Assembly (NCBI GenBank): GCA_030762935.1
Contig: CM060898.1
Location: 96,702,781 to 96,766,780, forward strand
Length of the DNA stretch: 64,000 bases
From: Hymenopus coronatus
Lineage: Eukaryota > Arthropoda > Insecta > Mantodea > Hymenopodidae
Reading direction: 5' to 3'
Shown here one piece after another: positions 14,701 through 28,700 of the stretch. How positions within the stretch are numbered: the stretch's first letter is position 1; every line of letters begins with the position of its first letter. Both the position numbers and the translations under genes were made by a program. The notes under the pieces were generated by a model that saw only the letters and a list, made by a program, of their open reading frames with translations, searched no databases and was not told where the DNA came from.

Positions 14701-15161
14701 TTGAGAAAGATATTCAAAGGTGGTCTTTAAGCACCAGGACCTCCACGTCATTTGTGATTCCTGGTTCTTCACAGAGAGATGGTCTGCCACTTCATTCTTC
14801 ATTGTTCAGAAACTTGTTTGACCACCTGAAAGCATCTGCACTACCTAACCACTGTGTCATATGAGGATACATTGTTGCTATATGCCTCCACCAACTTGCC
14901 TTTCAAATGAAAAAAATGAATTATTGTATGACACTCCACATTAACAATGGGGTAGCCATTTTGTTTTGGCTCCTCTTGCGTTGTATTGTGGTATTGTGGC
15001 ATGGGGTTTTCAAATTGTATCAGGATTGTAGACATGTGCATGCAAGAAAGAAAAAAATAAATAAATGAATTACCTAACTTTATTTTTTCAAAGTGATACC
15101 TAACTAAAACTTTATGACCACCCCTCATAGCATATAATGCACATTGTCTCTTTTTTGTCCA

Positions 15162-15219
<58 letters not shown>

Positions 15220-18200
15220 GCATCTCCCTTCTGGTTGTTGGTGCTAATTGGCAACCAAACTACTTTAAAATCCCATTTTTAGGTTCCTGCCTTTTGTCAA
15301 TCTCCAACTGGTTCAATCTTTTGTCCTGTATCTACAATACAGCATATTCTTAAAACTAAAAACTTATAAACAAAATCATTTATCATAATTTTTGGATTTT
15401 CTTGAAAAACTAATATTCAAAATAATTTCCTTTAAAATCAGTTTTTCTTGTTGAGTATTTCCATTACTGTTACAAGTCATTACAGTTATCAGTTTTGTTT
15501 CTGTTTGTTTGCAGAAACATACTTCACAATTAGAATTCTGTCTCATAGTTTACATTTAGTTATCTTTGATCCTGGCATACCATATGCATTTCTTAAAAGC
15601 CTTCCATCTTGCAATGAAATTATGTTCATTGTCCAAACACACTGATACTTAATATATTCCTTTCACTCATGACATAGTTAATTCAGAAAATACCATTTTT
15701 TTTTTCCTGCTCTACTTATACTGCTATTACTAAAAAAAATTAAAAACTATATCAAATTTTCATAGTATATTATATTTTAATAACATGTATAAGGTAAAAA
15801 AATAACAGTTAAATTATATTCTTCTTCAGAGGTTCTGTACATAAATGAACTAACACGTTCACATAATTTCAGAGTTTGACAATCAAGTGCGAGACAGCAA
15901 GGATCAAGCACAAGATGCACTGAGTACTGTTCCAGAAATTAGGTTACTAATTGCTGATGCAGAAAATAAGACCAGAGATGCACAACGAGCTTTAGCTGGA
16001 GCTGAACATAATGCACAGTTAGCACGGGACACTGCTCAAGAAGCCCAGCAGAAGTTTGCCGAACAGGCATCACAGGTATAAACTGACTTATATTTTCAAT
16101 GTATGTTGGTTTCACTTTTAGTAATGTTTAAAGTCCATTCTAACTGCAAAGGACACCAACAGGTGGTGGATACTTGAAATACATGAAAAGAAACAATTGG
16201 GGAAGGGCATTCCAAGCTTAAATTTAGAATACAATTCATTGGCATTTGCCATTTATGAGGACTGAGAAAAACTTGCAAAAACCTTAATCAGGAAGGACAT
16301 TCCTGGCATGATTTTAACATCAGACCTTCCATTTATAAGTTTGTGCCTTAACAAACTTGAGTGTCTGTGATGGTGTCTTTCGTGGTCACTCTTTGAGATT
16401 AGTGTGAGAAAACAATGACCAACAATAAGCACCCAATTAAATCTGTGATTTGCACTGCAGATTCTTGAACACTGTATATAGAATACTCCAGGACAATTAA
16501 ATTGAAAGGTTGCTTGATTTATCACCCTGTGTAGCGCTCAATGTTTACTCCAGTGCATGGTAGCTCAGCAATAATTACAGTAGTCCATATAAAATAACTA
16601 TGGGGACAATGCTCTTTCTGCCCCCTTAACTTACAAAACTAGGGGTATCACTCCTCATAAGAATTTCACTGAAAAGCCCTGGTCACCCCCCCTAAGTTCC
16701 AAGAGAGATCTCTGATTAAACAAACAAACAAGAACGGTTTAAGCAGACCAATTGGCTTGCAAAGGATAACCTTTACTTCAAATACATATATCAAATGTTA
16801 AAAGCAATGATAAAATAACCTAGATTTCAGTTAAAATCAGATCAGAATCAGAACACACAAAGGCTGACACATCCATAATTTGTTCCCCTGTTACAGATAA
16901 ACATATTAATATCTGCAATTAGTTTTCAAGTAAGGTGCAATGCAAAATGCATGCATTTTGAATGTCATGAAAAGTCCACTTACAGGAAACGTGTTGCTCT
17001 ATTTTTTGAATTTGTGACTATCATCCCAACTAAGTAGCTTTTGAAATTATTTTTGTCATTTGTGTGTATACAAAATTGATATTCCTAAATGCAGTTTCTG
17101 TTGTCCATATTGTAAAGAAGCCATGTGATACCACAGGCAGTGGACACTGATGATACTTGAAATGAAATGATAAATGGGAAAGGAGACCTGAGAAACAAAT
17201 GCTTTGTGCATTAATATAGGGTACCTCTGGCATATGCTAGTTAGGATTAGGAAAACTGTCAGAAAGGATAGTCCTGATGGGATTTATCCACAGACCTCCA
17301 GTTCACCAGTCTATGTCTTAATGACATCAGCCACCTATGTTGGTATAAATGGACTGAGAAGCAACACATTCAACAAAAAGCAGTAGGTCAGGAATCAACT
17401 AACCAATATTATCTTTTGCTCAAGCATTAATTAATTTACTTTTCAGGCAAATGAAAGTTCTGTACTATGCTGTGATTGAATTTTTTCTTATTTTAGTAAA
17501 TACACCAAAATATTTTATTGATATCTGACTTTGTTGTAGAATTCTGCCCCTCCAAAATACAAAAGTCAGCTCATAGGGCACCAGATTCTATTGTCTAGCA
17601 ACAATACTCTTACTCTTTAATTGCCATATATCTCTGAACTCAAGACAGTTCCAACTGCAAGACAATCAATTCCACTTTTCCAGAAATTGATTGGAAATGT
17701 TGAAGCTTGTTTTTCAGCATACTGAGGCAAACTAAGATGATGATTGCAACATGAAGATAAATGCAGCAATTAAAGTGGTTTTCAATTTGGAAAATAGTCT
17801 TAGATTGACAACTGTGCATTGTATACAATAATGGTAACACCCACTACAATTGTTTGCCCTATTCAGAGGTTCAGGGATTGCAACATATGTTTATTTAAAT
17901 AACCTGAGACTTAAAACACCTCTTGGAAGGTTATGTTCCAAGGGCAATGTCTCCTTGCTATTGCTCTAGTCAACAAGATTCCAAGACCCTCCTTTCCCTT
18001 TGTCCACAAGCTGAACTTTGAGGGATAACGCATTGCCATGTTATACCAAATTGTGGAACACATGGTTTACAAGCATTCTCTTGTATTCCATTTGTGTTTA
18101 TAATTTACTGTTCATTGTTGAGGTATTCATGTGCCTGGAAAAAATAGCAATGTATAACCATTATTAAATAATGATTTGAAGCTTTCTCGGTGTTGATTAT

Positions 18201-19706
18201 TACATGGAATAGCAACCAAGTTAAATTGGAATCAAAGAAGACCACAGGGTCAAGATAGTCGAAAGCTTGGATTTCTTTGATTCCAATCTAACTTGGTTGC
18301 TATCCCCTGAAGTCATCTATAATTATTAAATAGCTTTTAAACTTTCAAAAGGTTAAGTATAATATTATGAAAAGGTAGGTTATTGCAGCAATTGTAATAT
18401 TATTTGTTGTTTTTTTCCATATTGTCATAGTAGCTCAGTGATTAGAGCAACTGGACATAGACTGAGAGATCCGTGGTTTAAATCCCAGCTATGACAATGA
18501 ATTTTTCAATCTCACTTTATTTATTCAATTGTAATATTGTCTTACAGTGTCTCAGGGACTTGTCGAAAAATAATTAATTTTAGAAAAGTGCGTAGATAAA
18601 GTGATTTTCTTCTTAGTTTCTTTGCTGATGAAGAAAGTGAATCATCTCTTGGTGTGGTGCCATTATCACCATGTACATGAATAATAATGAATAGAGCATT
18701 GTTGTTATGAATTCACACAAAATATTTGAAGACAATTAGGAAGGAATTTCAGTGATACTTCTCTCTATACAGTATCAGCTATAAAACCACTGATCAGAAA
18801 CATAAAAAAATCCTATAATATTTATTTTGAACCTGTAAAGAAAATTTTGTTCCATTGGTGATCTTTATACTTTTAATTTCTTAGATATTGTATAAAATCA
18901 GTAGGATTTGTGGGTAAATGTTTAATTTATTAATGCAAAATAAAACAAATACTGGACAGTGGTAATAACCTTCAGTATTTCCCATAAACCTCTCATTCCC
19001 CTTAACACAAATCTGCCAAGTTTGAAGTTTACTTCTCCCTATACATTACTTGAAAAGTGTATATCATGAGTGAAAGATCACATATGGTTTTTGAAGATAT
19101 GTGATTTGGAATAAAGTATTGTCTTGTATTTTAAGAAATATGGAAAATGATATTTCTGGAAGTTCAGTATTTTTTTCAGGTCTCACAGATTATTAAAAAT
19201 AATGTTGGCCATAATTTTAAAATTGATGTTTTGTATTTGTCATTTAGGAAGCAGATATCATTCGTCAAAGAGCTGATGAAACCAAAAATGAGGCTGAGAA
19301 GTTACGTGATGAAGCTGACTCTCTTGCAGTGAGGGTTGCAGAGACTGGGAACAAGATTAAACTACTTGAGGATCAGGCAGCTAGAGATGAAAATCTCACA
19401 ACAGAGGTAAAATCTGTCAATGATTAGAGGAAGACTTTCAATCCTGATAATATATGTGAAATATATTAAGATTAAATTTTATGCATGGCAAATTCAATTC
19501 CTAAATTTTGCCTAATTTATTCACAAGTTGTTGTAAAACTGATAATTACACTCACATCACTTTCTCTGCCTAATCTTCAACAAACTATTTTACAGAAGCT
19601 TATTTTTCTATCTAATTCAAGCCCATTGAGATAAACATTAGCAGAAATTGTCTTAAAGTAAGAGCTGAAACTTTCCTGAAAGCATATTAACTTTAAATTT
19701 TAGCCA

Positions 19707-19764
<58 letters not shown>

Positions 19765-22700
19765 CATACATGAATTGACTCCAACATTTCAAAGATGTGC
19801 ATCATCTTTGTCTTCAGGGTAAACTTATCTGGCTATAAGCCCAAGAAAATTTAGAGAAATAGTCTAATTACTTATTTTTTTGTAGATACAAGCAGAATAA
19901 GGGAATACATTAGGCTGAAGAAATAGTCAAATATTTTAAGAGTTGGCCGCTATATGGTGTCATTGAAATGTGGTTTTCTTTGCATGGCCAGGAGTAAAAA
20001 AAAAAAAAAAGAAAAAGGAATGACTACACCCTATTTGAGAAAATTATTAGTGATAAATTTAAACCAATAACAAGGAATATTTTGGAGAAAAAAAGGTATT
20101 TGACATACATTATGTACTTTATCAAGATTTACATTTTTAATAGTAATATTCTATCTTTTTCTTACAGTTTATCAGTTATACAAAAGTTATTCAGAACAAA
20201 TAAGATTTCAGAGGCTATTCTCAGAAAATTCAAGATATACATTTCATTTATAATGAAAATGTTTGGGATTGGAATGTTAACTACAATCATTAAGACTGCT
20301 TTTGAGAAAATCAACATTTTCAAAAAAAAATTCCATGTAAAGGGTAGTTTGGGGTGATGTATTTTCTTGAAAATCTCTGTGCCGCATTCTTAGAAGACTC
20401 TGAACAATAATATCAAGGCTTTGCATCTTTGAGTCTCTAACTCACACTCGCTCTCTCTCTCTGCCCATCTCCTCCATCATGGACTTTCTTATAACATATC
20501 TAATATAACACACTGTTGTAAAAAGCTTTACCTAATACTAATTTGCATGCAGAGGTTTACCTGAGGGGGGGGGGGGTTAGGAATTGGAACTTCCTTGCTA
20601 ATAAAATTATAATACAATTTTGATTCCAATTGCTGCATTTAATGTATTAATATAAAATTGATTTTTTCTAATATTCCAACTCAGGATTAATTCAGTAATC
20701 ATTTGATTTCAAACAATTGTTTTAAAAAGTGGATCCCTGTACATAACTTCCCTTCCCCCGCCCTTCCATTTTTCTGGTTATGCTATTGGCAATATGTGTG
20801 CAGTAGGAGAAGGCTATGGTAGCAAGGCAGCGGTAAGTCAGCTGTAATGACTATAAGAGATAAGATTTTCTATTTAGATAACATACCTGATATGATGCTG
20901 TATTGTAGAAAGTTTTACCTAATTTGAATTGCACAGAAATTAAATAATGGGCAGGAGAAAGGAAGAGGGAAGAATGGAAATGTACTGATATGTATGCCAT
21001 AGGAAGAGGGAAAGAGTAGATGAACCTCTTTCTGTTTGACCATTGGCTCCCGATAGAATATAAATGCACAACCACTGATGTGAATGGAAATTCTCTATTT
21101 TTATTTTAGTCTTGGTGAGAAATATTTTTTTGCATCAAGAATGCTTATTATCTCTTTATATTCATGTAAACAGCTAACTTAAATCTGCCACATATATTCA
21201 ACCTAGATGGTAATCATCAGCATTTTCCCTTGCTTTGCTTCTACCATACATATAAAGTGTCATTTTTCCCATATGCTATTCCGAAATTATTGCAAATGCA
21301 AGATAAGTTCTCAATATTAATAATTTGGAAAAAAATAATGTCTTGTATTTGGATAAATATGGTAGTTGTTGACAGCATAAATTAAGGAACTACCAATCTT
21401 TATCACAATGCAACCTATTTGATAAAACTATGCAAATCAAACAAGCAAACTAACCTATGTGTAATCATTTAGCTCATAAGCCTTTGTAGCATTCATCTTG
21501 AGTTTTTACTTTCTCTACACATACTATATACATAGTGTACAGAGAAGGTATTGTATTGCACCCAAAAATTGAATACCGAGATTTCACCAGAAATATGTTT
21601 TGAGATCCCCTCAATCCAAAAAATGTATTTTTAGAAAAATGTCCCTGGGCAGTGTGTGTGTGTGTATGTGTGCGTATGCGTGCATGGGTGTGGGTGTGTG
21701 GGTGCGTGTGCGTGCGTGTGTGTGAGCAGCATAGCTAAAAAACGATAAGTCTGATAAATACCAAACTTGGTATTTAAGTTCAGTATCTTCCAAGGATGCG
21801 ACACAAAGATTTTCAAGAAAATTCCCCTACCCAACTACCCTTTATATGGAAAATTTTTGATTTTCTCAAAAATGGCTCTTAACGATTTTGATTAAAATGT
21901 AGTACATTAAAGATATTAACATAACAAATAAAATGTATATCTTGAATTTTCTGGGAATAGCCTCTGAAGACTTCTTTATTCTGGATGAATTTTACAGAAT
22001 TTTGCATAACTGGTAAACCATGAGAGAGAGAGACAAAATCCTACTTAACAAAAAGGTAGATCTCGTTAAAGCACACAATTTATGTCATATACATTATTAC
22101 CATGGAGTTGACCGTTTTTGAGATATTCCTCATTATTGGTTTCAATTTTAAAAACATACTTTTCTTATACAGGAAATTATCAACTCCAGGCCATGCAAAG
22201 AAATGGACTTCAATCCCATTGCAACCACATTTTAAAACATTTGACTTTCATTTTAGCCTAAAGTATTCCCTTTTACCTCCTACTCATAAAGAATTAAACA
22301 ATAAGATTGTTTCTGTCTTATTACTTAATTTGATATAAGTAGGAGGGAAAAGGGAATATTAGCATAAAGTAGATAGAAGAATTAGATTATTAACAATAAC
22401 TTGTTACAGAGAGGTAGAGAAAGTCATGTGAATGGAACACATCAGATTTTTTATAGTATTGTTGCATCATAGTGAAAAATAAGCTTTCATTTAATATTTG
22501 TATCCTTTTATTTTGATATAGGCAAAGAGCAAAGTTGGTCAGGCAAAGAGTAAATCTGCAAATGCAACCAAACAAGTAGAAAAGGCACTAAATGAAGTTC
22601 AAGCCATACTTGAAGAGTTAAAGGCACTGCCAGCAATTGGTAAGAGGAACATACATTTTACTTGATATAAACATTTATATGTGGTAACTTCTGTTAATGT

Positions 22701-25700
22701 TTGCTACTTTATACAGCTTTACAACTTTTTGAAAACATGAATAATTCAAAACTAGCATATTTTCTTTGCAATAGAGAATAAAAAGCTAAAACTCATAAAC
22801 GTTAAATGCAGAGTTTAAAACTTTAATATTCTTATGCAGCATTTCACATAGATTCAATTTATTCCACAATACCTGTCTAAGTTGTCCCCCTTCCTTTATG
22901 ACAAGAAACTAATGTTCTAAACATTAAATCACTTTTATTTAGAGATGCACAATCATATGACTTAAGAGTGCTATCATTGTAAACACACAGTAAACTATCT
23001 TAGAGGCATTTGATACCTACTTACATAAATATTAAGTGAAGGAACCAGTTTGATAAGCATTTAAGATAAAAAAATATCAGTTTTGGACTGCAGCATACAC
23101 ATATTCTCTTGAATGCCATTAGTGTTTTCCTGACAGAAGTTTCTCATTAAGTAGTGACTAGAATTATAAGGCAGTTATTATACTATTGTAGAAAAGTTTG
23201 GAATTTTTGTAAACCACAAATATTTATGCTATGGCCATTTTTAGACAAAATGTTCTAACCCTTTTACCTACACAAAATCCCAAAATATACTACAGTGAAA
23301 ATTTGTTGTAACATTCATTGAGAAAGATGCACTAAGATTACATTTTGATTTTAATATTTGTCTATTAGATACAGCACTATTAGATGATTTGGAGAAAAGA
23401 CTTGAGAAAGCAGAGGAGGACTTCAGAGCTGCAGATTTGGATGGTCGAATACAGGCTTTAAAAGAAGCAAGACTCTCACAGGTAATGCTTTAGAAATACT
23501 TCAAACTGAAACACATTCCTTCAGATTCAATTTTTGAGAATTTACTAAAGCAAATAATTTATTAATAAATCAGCAACTAAAGGGTCAAGTATTGCAATCT
23601 TCAAACACTTCAAAGACCACTAACTGCAGCTGAGCCTGCTGGAGACTACTGCCAGCTCTGGGCAAGTGGTTTGACGTGAAAGAAAGTATTTTGTGAAATG
23701 TACAGCATTTGCCTCTTGTAGGTGTTAGAAGTGTTCCCTAAACTTGTATGTATGCTCACACCTTCAGATATAGTTTTCATTTCATTCTGCAGATTGTCTT
23801 CAGAAATTAACTCTCTAATGCCTAAGATTGCCATTGTGCAACAAAGATTTTAGTCACGGTTTTAGAATATTTTAAGTGATTTTTTGTTATTTTCATATTA
23901 TGCTGAATTAAACACATAGAAATATTTGTAGCTATTTTATAGTATACATGTATTAATTTATTTCAATACTATTGTAGTGGCTTTTTAGAACAAAAAGCAA
24001 ACTTATTGCAGCTGCAGTCTAATGTAGATTAGATTAGATAATGGGGAAGGAGGGGGTGGATGAAGGCTCCTAGGCCTCCATATGTCAGCCTAAAAGGCCT
24101 ATTGCGTGAACCCATTGAGATCACCCTAACATAACATTTCAACTCAGTGCCCTTGATGAGCTCCAGAAACTTGGTTTCAATAAATTTTTCTAAATTTTCC
24201 CATGCTCTTAAAAGGATATATCTTTTTCTTTCAAGAGCCGGGCTATGAAAAATAAAATTTGCAGGCTCATTCATTAGTTTCTTTAGAGTTGACAAGTGAT
24301 GTCTATGAAATATCTCCATTCATATACAGTTACTTCCTAAAATAGCCATGTCCAGTAATTCAAGCACAGTTTTAAGCCTGTTTCTATCTAGAACTAAGAG
24401 AGCCCTAGACAGAACATCGTTAAGAACCCTATGTATAGTATTTATACATACTCCTACCACAGGTTCTGGGCCAAAAAAAAGAAGAAGGAAAATAGTCAAA
24501 TGTAATCCTATCGTTATCCATGCATGCCATAAATTGGTTATTTCACATGGATCCTCCCCATGTACACAGACACATTTGACTACAGTCATTGACTTTTGAA
24601 ATGTTTGACTGTCAATGAATGCTCAGTCGATTTTTCTTGCCTTGACAATTACAGCTAATTAAATAATTATATTAAGGTGCCTTGACAAGAACATAAAACC
24701 CAGTTTAGGAATTAGAAGAAGAATAGCATGTGGTAAAATAATTTCATTATTATTTAATAATAATGTATTTAACAAAATTTCATGGCAAATGTTTTGTTAA
24801 TTTCTGAAGACAAACTTCTCTTAGTCAATGGAAAATATATCTGCATATGTCAGCATTACATACAAGCCAATAGATATCAAATAAGAGATAAGCACAGAAC
24901 ATTTCACAAGATAATTTTGTTCATGTTGGACCACCCATTTAGAGCCAGTTAATCATGCTTGACAAGCAGCTGTCTACACGGCTCAGGTGTCTCCGAGCTG
25001 TTCAGGGCACTGGTACACCTAGGAAGCATCTAAGAGAGGCTATAGCCCTACCCCCTTAATTAATAAGTCTGATGTGTTCCATTCACATGATTTTCTTTAC
25101 ATCTCTGCAACAAATTATTGTTAAAAAGATTATTCTTCTGTCTACTTCATGCTAATCGAGATAAACATTAGCAGAAATGGTGTTTATTACTTGCTTCCTT
25201 GTAAGTATAAGGGAAATAAGGGAATACACTAGGCGAAAATGATAGTCAAATTTTTCAAAAGCTGATTGCCATGTGGATGAAATCTATTTCTTTGCATTGC
25301 CAGGAGCTGACAAATTTCTATATATGAAAAGTTTTAAATATTTTAAAACAGAAACCAATAACAAGTAATATCTCAAAAATGGTCAATTCTAAAAAAAAAA
25401 AAAAAATGTATGAGACATAAATTGTGTGTTTCAACGAGATTTACATTTTTTATGTAGTAAGTTTTTGTCTATCTCTTATGGTTTATTAGTTATGCAAAAT
25501 CCATCAAGAATAAAGAGGTCTGAGGTTATTCCCAGAAAATTCAAGATGTATGTTTTATTTGCTGTGTAAATGTCTTTTAATATGCAGTATTTTAAGCAAA
25601 GTCGTTAGAGCCATTTTTGAGAAAGTCAAAATTTTCGAAAATGTTTCCATGCATAGGGTAGATTGGGGTGGGGAGATTTTCCTCAAATCCTCATGTTACA

Positions 25701-28700
25701 TCCTTGGAAGATACTAAACTTATCCTAATTTGGTATTTTACCAACTTTTTGTTTTTGAGTTATTGTGTTCATAGACACACAGATCTTTTCCCAAAAATGC
25801 TTTTTTTGGATACAGGGGACCATAAAACACCTATTTCCGGTGAAATCTCAGTATCAAATTTTTGAGTGGAATGCAATTCCTTCTCTATACACTATGTGCA
25901 AGTATGTGTAGAGTAAGTAAAAATGAATACGACAATCATTATGCTTAGAGTTATAGTGTTACTTTGTTTTGGTAAATATTAAACAAACTTTTATTTCTGT
26001 TATATGTATTTAAATCAGATGAGCACTTATTAGTTGACTGCAGTGGCATAGTCTAATTATTATCAGTCTTGGGTATAAAACCAAATGAATATTGTAAAAT
26101 TCATTAACATATGACTTAATCTAACAGAATTGCAGATATCAGCGCATTGAATCTTAACTAGACAACATGTAATATAAACAAGAAGTTCTTTAACTGCATC
26201 TTACTTTTCAGAGAAATTTAATGGCTTCTTACCTTGAATTTGTCTATCACACAACAGTTTATTTCCATTATCATTGCAACAATGGCTCTAAAATATGTTT
26301 TGTTTGCTAGTGTAGCTCTTATTCACTTTGTGCCTCTTGAATGTGCACTGCATACCTTCCTCCCAGAACCTGCACAAATCTTAACTTACATTTGCTGTAA
26401 TACTAAGGAATCAAGTGCATACACAAATATTCACAATTGAAGAAACACACATACCACAATGCAAATTACTCCCTATTTATGCAAAAAGTGAGCATGATTC
26501 TTAACACAAGGTGTACTCCAACTCAGTAGAAACCATGGGCTAAATTCACACACCAGTTTGCTTTAGCTGATGGCATGTGCCTTTGACCTGAGCTTTGTTT
26601 GCAAGTAAGACTGCATTCTTATATCATGATGCAAATTTAAATCATAATATTTAGGTAAGGTTGATTTTAATGATATTAAAACGATTATGTACCACAAAAT
26701 TATAATGAGCACCAATTTTGCAATGGTTTTGAGCAAAACTACAAGGTATATAATGCATCCCACAATTTACTGATGCTATGCCCCTGGTTCACAGTCAATG
26801 TGTGAAGTAGTACATAGGGTATCTCACAGTAGCTTTCAGTAGCTTGAAAAGAAAGGGTCAAATCAAATATGTTTTAATTTACTAATAAATATCTCAGTCA
26901 TGAGGATCAATGGCATATAGTAAAACTAATTAATAAAACTATTACTTATCATCTTTACATATAAAGGAAGTTTTATTTAATAAAACATTTCATAGATTTT
27001 CTCAAAATTTAAATAATCTTTGCATCCAAATGAAATTTATAGATCACTTATATGATATATAGGTGGCTGCTTCCAGTATTGGCCATGTTGTCTTGTAGCT
27101 CGTGATTTGCCGACGTTTTGTGCAACTTATGTTGAGCTTCTTCTCACTGCCGGTTTCTTTTGCTGTGCGGCTGGCTTTTATAGATGAGTTGCGACCACCT
27201 CTTGCTTTCCCATTGGTTCGTAATTGGCCAATCCTGGTTGGCTCTGTTGTTGGTGTTACTTGTACTTCCATCTCTTCTGGACCGCTCTGCAATGAGGGCC
27301 TTCTAAATGGCATTAAGTGGTTTACCACTGTCTCAATTTAACGTGCTTCTTTCTTTGAAGATCTCTATACTTTCTCTAATGATTATGTTGGAAAACCGAC
27401 CACAAACATCTTTGACATCATCAAAATCAATATGATGCCCTGTATTTATTGAGTGTCCCACAAGAGCTGACCTTTCTGGTTGTGAATGCTTCATATATAT
27501 TATGTGTTTATTTTTTCTTGTACATATAGATCTTGTTGTCTGTCCAACATAGAACTCTCTGCATTAATCTTATAAACTCCAGGCTTCAATAGCAGGGGTG
27601 TTTTGTCTTTGATTGGGTGCAAGATGGATCATAGTGTCTTGCTGGAAGTATATCTGGATGCTATATTGTGTCATTGCAGTAATTTTGAAATTCTGTTGCA
27701 TGTACCATGTATGCAAGGTATAAATGCCCATTTTTTGCTGCTATCCTCCATATTGTCATTGTTTGTTTATTTTTTTGTGTTTTACAGGCTCTTTATATAT
27801 CTTGATGTGAATATCCATTTGCTTTCAGTACAGAGTTTAGATGTCTTTTTTCATTTTGTCCAGGAAGGGCAATGGTAATACGGGACACCTCCGCCAACAC
27901 ATTGTGCTGCTCAATGTACCAAAAACTACTCATACTGAGAGGTACACATCTGCAGATTCACACCATCCTCCATCAGTAAAACTGGCCATGATAAATACAC
28001 TGTACAAACGAGCTGAGCACATATGCAGTTCTGATCATCTGGCCAAAAAGGAAAAAAAGACATCTAAATTACATACTGAAAGCAAATGAATATTCACATC
28101 AAGATATATAAAGAGCCTGTAAAACAAAAAGAGGATAGCAGCAAAAAATGGGCATTTATACCTTACCTACATTACTGCAATGACATAACATAGCATCCAC
28201 ATATACTTCCAGCAAGACACTACAATCCATCTTACACCCAATCAAAGACAAAACACCTCTGCTATTGAACCCTGGAGTTTATAAGATTAAGTGCGAGTGC
28301 AGAGAGTCCTATGTTGGACAGACAGCAAGATCCATATGTATAAGAAAAAATGAACACCTAAGATATATAAAACATTCACAATCAAAAAAGTCAGCTCTTG
28401 TGGAAACTCAACAAATACAGGGCATCATATTGGTTTTGATGAAGTCAAAGTCCTAACTGTTTGTGCTCGGTTTTCCAACATAATCATTAGAGAAAGTATA
28501 GAGATCTTCAAAGAAAGAAGCACGTTAAATTGAGACTGTAGTAAACCACTGAATGCCATTTGGAAGACCCTCATTGCAGAGCAGTCCAAGAGAGATGGAA
28601 GTACAAGAAACACCAACTGCAGAGCCAACCAGGATTGGCCAACTACGAACCAATGAGAAAGCAGGAGGTGGTCGCAACTCATCTATAAAGCCAGATGCAC

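Larger units (their letters stand above)
16076..19247 (+). other. Laminin intron g-h (3.2 kb)
   Basis: Holds two S3 SINEs, an S1 SINE and the 18.2-kb hairpin. 16540-17090 and 17400-18200 hold nothing I can name. Confidence 0.65.

Noticed and set aside
14841..15254. 137-codon minus-strand frame with Arg-Glu repeats
   Set aside because: Its repeats are translation of the (CT)n microsatellite and the rest overlaps the mariner end. No coding signal.
18421..18500. Functional tRNA gene
   Set aside because: Boxes A and B are recognisable but the cloverleaf stems do not pair well and the sequence continues into a SINE tail shared with other copies.
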